Positions 5,974 to 8,472 of a stretch of DNA of 8,472 nucleotides are shown piece by piece. The notes beneath the pieces are model-generated. The model was not told the origin of the DNA. It saw only the letters and a program-made list of their open reading frames with translations, and ran no database searches. The translations under genes and the position numbers were made by a program. Numbering within the stretch: position 1 is the stretch's first letter; every line of letters begins with the position of its first letter. Location of the stretch: positions 1 through 8,472 of the forward strand of contig CAHJXG010000067.1 of NCBI GenBank assembly GCA_903644035.1, read 5' to 3'. The stretch is from Rhodospirillales bacterium (GTDB taxonomy: Bacteria > Pseudomonadota > Alphaproteobacteria > Acetobacterales > Acetobacteraceae).

Positions 5974-6785
5974 TGGACACGCTGCCGCCCCGTGCCGCGT
6001 CGCGCCGGCTGGCCGAAATCCTGAGCATCGCCCGCCAGGCCGGACGGGTTTCGGTCGAGGACCTGGCGCAGCGTTTCGCCGTGACCCCGCAGACCATCCG
6101 CCGCGACCTGAACGAGCTGTGCGACGCCCGCGTGCTGACCCGCGTGCACGGCGGCGCGATGATCGCCTCCAGCGTCGAGAACCTGGCCTATGACGCGCGC
6201 AAGCTGGTGGCGGAGCCGCACAAGCGGCTGATCGGGGCGGCGGCGGCGGCGCTGGTGCCCGGCCGCTCCTCGCTGTTCATCAACATCGGCACCACGACGG
6301 AGGCGGTGGCCCGGGCGCTTGCCGGGCACGCCGGGCTGCTGGTCATCACCAACAACCTGCACGTCGCCAGCGAGCTGTATCGCAACCCGGGCGTCGAGGT
6401 GGTGCTGGCCGGCGGGGTGATCCGGCACAGCGACGGCGGGATCATCGGCCCGGGCACGGTCGAGCAGATCCGGCAGTTCCGCGTGGACACCGCAGTTGTC
6501 GGCACCTCGGCCATCGACGCCGACGGCACGCTGCTGGATTTCGACATCCGCGAGGTGCAGGTGTCCCAGGCGATCATCGCCAGCGCGCGCCGGGTCATGC
6601 TGGTGGCGGACAGCAGCAAGTTCCTGCGCTCCGCCCCGGTGCGGATCGCCCACCTGTCCGACGTCGACGTGCTGGTCACGGATCGGCTGCCATCGGCCGA
6701 GATCGCCGCCCTGTGCGCGGCAAACGATGTGCACGTGGTAGAAGCCGGCGGCCCGGTCGAACTTTCGGATGCAAGTTCGGTTTGA
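5973..6785 (+). CDS. glpR: DeoR-family glycerol-3-phosphate regulon repressor GlpR
   Basis: The 270-residue product has a DeoR winged helix at about 11-65: VSVEDLAQRFAVTPQTIRRD (27-46) is the helix-turn-helix, followed by VLTRVHGGA (54-62). A DeoR-C sugar-phosphate sensor domain follows, with INIGTTTE (103-110) as the phosphate-binding loop, TNNLHVA (126-132), LAGG (145-148), and the conserved VADSSKF (211-217) with K216. In this family glycerol 3-phosphate releases the repressor from DNA. glpD lies 80 bases downstream and a glycerol ABC transporter gene follows, which fixes the assignment to GlpR among DeoR paralogues. Its start overlaps the oxygenase stop. An alanine run (residues 89-93) is encoded by a GCG repeat. 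It is slightly longer than the usual ~252 residues, mainly at the C-terminus. Confidence 0.9.
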   Translation: MDTLPPRAASRRLAEILSIARQAGRVSVEDLAQRFAVTPQTIRRDLNELCDARVLTRVHGGAMIASSVENLAYDARKLVAEPHKRLIGAAAAALVPGRSSLFINIGTTTEAVARALAGHAGLLVITNNLHVASELYRNPGVEVVLAGGVIRHSDGGIIGPGTVEQIRQFRVDTAVVGTSAIDADGTLLDFDIREVQVSQAIIASARRVMLVADSSKFLRSAPVRIAHLSDVDVLVTDRLPSAEIAALCAANDVHVVEAGGPVELSDASSV

Positions 6786-6789
6786 GCAG

Positions 6790-6824
6790 TTGGCAGCGGC
6801 GTTTGGTTCAGCTTAATGTTCGCA
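6790..6824 (+). promoter_or_regulatory. Candidate glpD promoter with a GlpR half-operator over the -10 box
   Basis: TTGGCA (6790-6795, five of six to the -35 consensus) and TAATGT (6814-6819, weak -10) are 18 bases apart. AATGTTCGCA (6815-6824) matches eight of ten positions of the E. coli GlpR half-site consensus WATKTTCGWT as I recall it. The mirrored half is not visible. The overlap of half-site and -10 box is what a repressor site would look like, but the evidence is short-motif matching only. Confidence 0.35.
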
Positions 6825-6842
6825 AGGGGGCCGGCAAACGCC
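6798..6842 (+). other. Inverted repeat in the glpR-glpD spacer
   Basis: GGCGTTTG (6798-6805) and CAAACGCC (6835-6842) are perfect 8-base complements around a 29-base loop that contains the candidate GlpR half-site. The 3' arm ends six bases before the glpD ribosome site. It could be a leader hairpin, a looped operator arrangement, or chance. Confidence 0.35.
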
Positions 6843-6848
6843 TTCCCC

Positions 6849-6855
6849 GAGGAAA
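6849..6855 (+). promoter_or_regulatory. Ribosome binding site that fixes the glpD start
   Basis: GAGGAAA stands ten bases before ATG 6866. The frame is open further upstream to 6713, inside glpR, but only ATG 6866 has this site and begins directly before the flavin-binding fold. Confidence 0.7.
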
Positions 6856-6865
6856 TCGCTCATCC

Positions 6866-8404
6866 ATGCCTCAGGCGTCCACCCCGGACATCTTCGACCT
6901 CGCCATCATCGGCGGCGGCATCAACGGCTGCGGCATCGCGCGCGATGCCGTCGGGCGAGGCTGGTCGGTCTATCTGTGCGAGGCCAATGACCTGGCATCC
7001 GCGACCTCGTCGGCCTCCACCAAGCTGGTGCATGGCGGGCTGCGCTACCTGGAGTATTACGAGTTCCGCCTGGTCCGCGAGGCGCTGATGGAGCGAGAGG
7101 TGCTGTGGGGCATCGCGCCGCACATCGTCTGGCCGCTGCGCTTCGTGCTGCCGCATCACAAGGGGTTGCGCCCAGCCTGGCTGCTGCGGCTGGGCCTGTT
7201 CCTGTACGACCACCTGGGCGGCCGCAAGCGCCTGCCGCCGACACGCACCAAGCGGCTGCACAGGGACCCGGCCGGCCGGATGCTCAAGCCCGAATACAAG
7301 GTCGCGTTCGAATATTCGGATTGCTGGGTCGAAGATTCGCGCATGGTGCTGCTGAACGCCCGCGATGCGGCGGAGCGCGGCGCCGTCGTCGCGACCCGCA
7401 CGCGGTGCATCGCCGCCGAGCGCGTGGACGGCCTGTGGCGCGTCACCACGCAGCATGACGGCGGAGAGCCGCAGGTGATCCGGGCGCGCGCCCTGGTGAA
7501 CGCCGCCGGGCCATGGGTGGGGCAGGTGCTGCAATCCGTGCTGCGGGCGAACACGCCGTCGCAGGTCCGCATGGTGAAGGGCAGCCACATCGTGGTGCGG
7601 CGGCTCTACCCGGAGGACCACTGCTACATCTTCCAGAACGCCGACAATCGGATCTTCTTTGCGATCCCGTACGAGCAGGACTTCACGCTGATCGGCACCA
7701 CCGACCTCGATTACCAGGGCGATCCCGGCAAAGCCCATGCCTCCGCCGAGGAGATCGAGTATCTGTGCCGCGGCACCAGCGAGTATTTCCTGCGCCCGGT
7801 CACGCCAGATCAGGTGGTGTGGACCTACTCGGGCGTGCGCCCGCTCTATGACGACGGCGCGTCGAAGGCGCAGGCGGCCACGCGCGACTACGTGCTGACG
7901 CTGGACGCGCCGGACGGCCAGGCGGCGCAGCTCTCCATCTTCGGCGGCAAGATCACTACCTACCGGCGGTTGGCAGAGGCGGCGCTTGCCAAGCTCGCAC
8001 CGCATCTGCCGGCGGCCACCGCTAGGCCTTCGGGCTGGACCGGCACCGTGCCGCTGCCTGGCGGCGACTTCCCGGTCGATGGGTTCGACGCGGCGCTCGA
8101 TGCGCTGCGTGCCCGCTACCCGTTCGTGGCGGGGCATACCCTCCGGCGGCTGCTGCGCGCCTACGGCACCTGCGTCCGCGACCTGCTGGGGGACGCCACC
8201 TCGGCAGAGGCGCTGGGCCAGGTGCTCGGCGCCGACCTGACGGAGGCGGAGCTGCGCTACCTCGTCCGCTACGAGTGGGCGCAGACGGCGGCAGACGTGG
8301 TGTGGCGGCGCAGCAAGCTCGGCCTGCGCATGACGCCGCAGGACATCGCGCGGGTGGATGCGGCGCTGGACACCCTGCGGTCCCTGCGGGATCAAGCGGC
8401 GTGA
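6866..8404 (+). CDS. glpD: Aerobic glycerol-3-phosphate dehydrogenase GlpD
   Basis: The 512-residue flavoprotein is of normal length for GlpD. DLAIIGGGINGCGIARDAVGRG (11-32) is the FAD dinucleotide fold, with E39 for the adenine ribose. STKLVHGGLRYLEYYEF (51-67) is the family signature for flavin and substrate contact. Further conserved blocks are LVNAAGPWVG, RMVKGSHIVV, FFAIPYEQDFTLIGTTD and SIFGGKITTYR before the C-terminal helical cap (DAO_C, about 395-512). The enzyme oxidises glycerol 3-phosphate to dihydroxyacetone phosphate at the inner-membrane surface and passes electrons to ubiquinone. GlpR lies upstream with a candidate operator between them, so repression without glycerol 3-phosphate is likely. 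The stop TGA overlaps a GTG that begins the next gene, so the genes are coupled. No key residue appears missing. Confidence 0.96.
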   Translation: MPQASTPDIFDLAIIGGGINGCGIARDAVGRGWSVYLCEANDLASATSSASTKLVHGGLRYLEYYEFRLVREALMEREVLWGIAPHIVWPLRFVLPHHKGLRPAWLLRLGLFLYDHLGGRKRLPPTRTKRLHRDPAGRMLKPEYKVAFEYSDCWVEDSRMVLLNARDAAERGAVVATRTRCIAAERVDGLWRVTTQHDGGEPQVIRARALVNAAGPWVGQVLQSVLRANTPSQVRMVKGSHIVVRRLYPEDHCYIFQNADNRIFFAIPYEQDFTLIGTTDLDYQGDPGKAHASAEEIEYLCRGTSEYFLRPVTPDQVVWTYSGVRPLYDDGASKAQAATRDYVLTLDAPDGQAAQLSIFGGKITTYRRLAEAALAKLAPHLPAATARPSGWTGTVPLPGGDFPVDGFDAALDALRARYPFVAGHTLRRLLRAYGTCVRDLLGDATSAEALGQVLGADLTEAELRYLVRYEWAQTAADVVWRRSKLGLRMTPQDIARVDAALDTLRSLRDQAA

Positions 8405-8472
8405 GCCTGCAGCTGGATCATATCGGCTTCGTCCAGGGGCCGGACACGCTGATCCGCGACGTGTCGCTGACC
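8401..8472 (+). CDS. glpS: N-terminus of an ABC transporter ATP-binding protein, probably GlpS (3' truncated by window)
   Basis: GTG at 8401 overlaps the glpD stop in GTGA and opens a frame that continues to the window end (24 codons). The residues SLQLDHIGFVQGPDTLIRDVSLT match the first strand and the D-x-S-L-x step of sugar-type ABC ATPases before the Walker A loop, which lies outside. GGGA at 8388-8391 is a plausible ribosome site. In rhizobia, glpD is followed by glpSTPQUV for glycerol import, with GlpS and GlpT as the two ATPases, so GlpS is the natural identity. Only the N-terminus is seen, so the name rests on gene order as well as sequence. Confidence 0.75.
   Translation, partial: MSLQLDHIGFVQGPDTLIRDVSLT

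Noticed and set aside
6713..6865. N-terminal extension of the glpD frame into glpR
   Set aside because: It would overlap the end of glpR in another frame, is Arg-rich, and ATG 6866 has the ribosome site and sits directly before the FAD fold.
6860..8395. 511-residue minus-strand open frame opposite glpD
   Set aside because: It mirrors glpD almost end to end, as expected from very high third-position G+C. The translation is rich in R, H, Q and G with no recognisable domain, and glpD itself is unambiguous.

Overview
The window reads as ordinary G+C-rich chromosomal DNA from an alphaproteobacterium, probably of the Rhodospirillales (Acetobacteraceae or Azospirillaceae type). This placement is an inference from three things: very high third-position G+C, an alphaproteobacterial glpR-glpD-glpS gene order, and a surface-polysaccharide locus of the type common in that group. 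Every supported gene lies on the + strand. The many long minus-strand frames are high-G+C shadows.

Region A (1-4144) is the tail of an exopolysaccharide or lipopolysaccharide locus. It holds the C-terminus of a Wzc/CpsD-type tyrosine kinase (1-243), a structured 156-base spacer, a Wzx-type polysaccharide flippase (400-1842), a small GT32-type DXD glycosyltransferase (1860-2570), and a large protein with a C-terminal beta-propeller related to glucosamine inositolphosphorylceramide transferases (2576-4144). The last three genes are 5-17 bases apart and probably form one transcript for building and exporting a surface glycan.

Region B (4145-5346) separates the polysaccharide locus from the glycerol locus. 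It contains one NarL/LuxR-type regulator (4395-5138) whose receiver domain has lost most of its phosphorylation residues. A locally AT-rich leader with three separate dyads precedes it, and a strong inverted repeat follows its stop codon. Its position makes it a candidate regulator of the polysaccharide genes, but nothing in the sequence proves this.

Region C (5347-8472) is the start of a glycerol-use operon. A TIGR02466-type putative 2OG-Fe(II) oxygenase overlaps glpR by one base. It is followed by the DeoR-family repressor GlpR, an 80-base spacer with a plausible promoter and GlpR half-operator, the aerobic glycerol-3-phosphate dehydrogenase GlpD, and the first 24 codons of an ABC-transporter ATPase that fits GlpS. 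In rhizobia the genes after glpD (glpSTPQUV) encode a glycerol ABC importer, and the same is expected just beyond this window.

I found no tRNA, rRNA, CRISPR array, insertion sequence or phage gene. The least ordinary items are the degenerate-receiver regulator with its dyad-rich promoter, the oxygenase coupled to glpR, the eukaryote-like propeller protein in the glycan locus, and the competing hairpins in front of the flippase. None amounts to a clearly new system.
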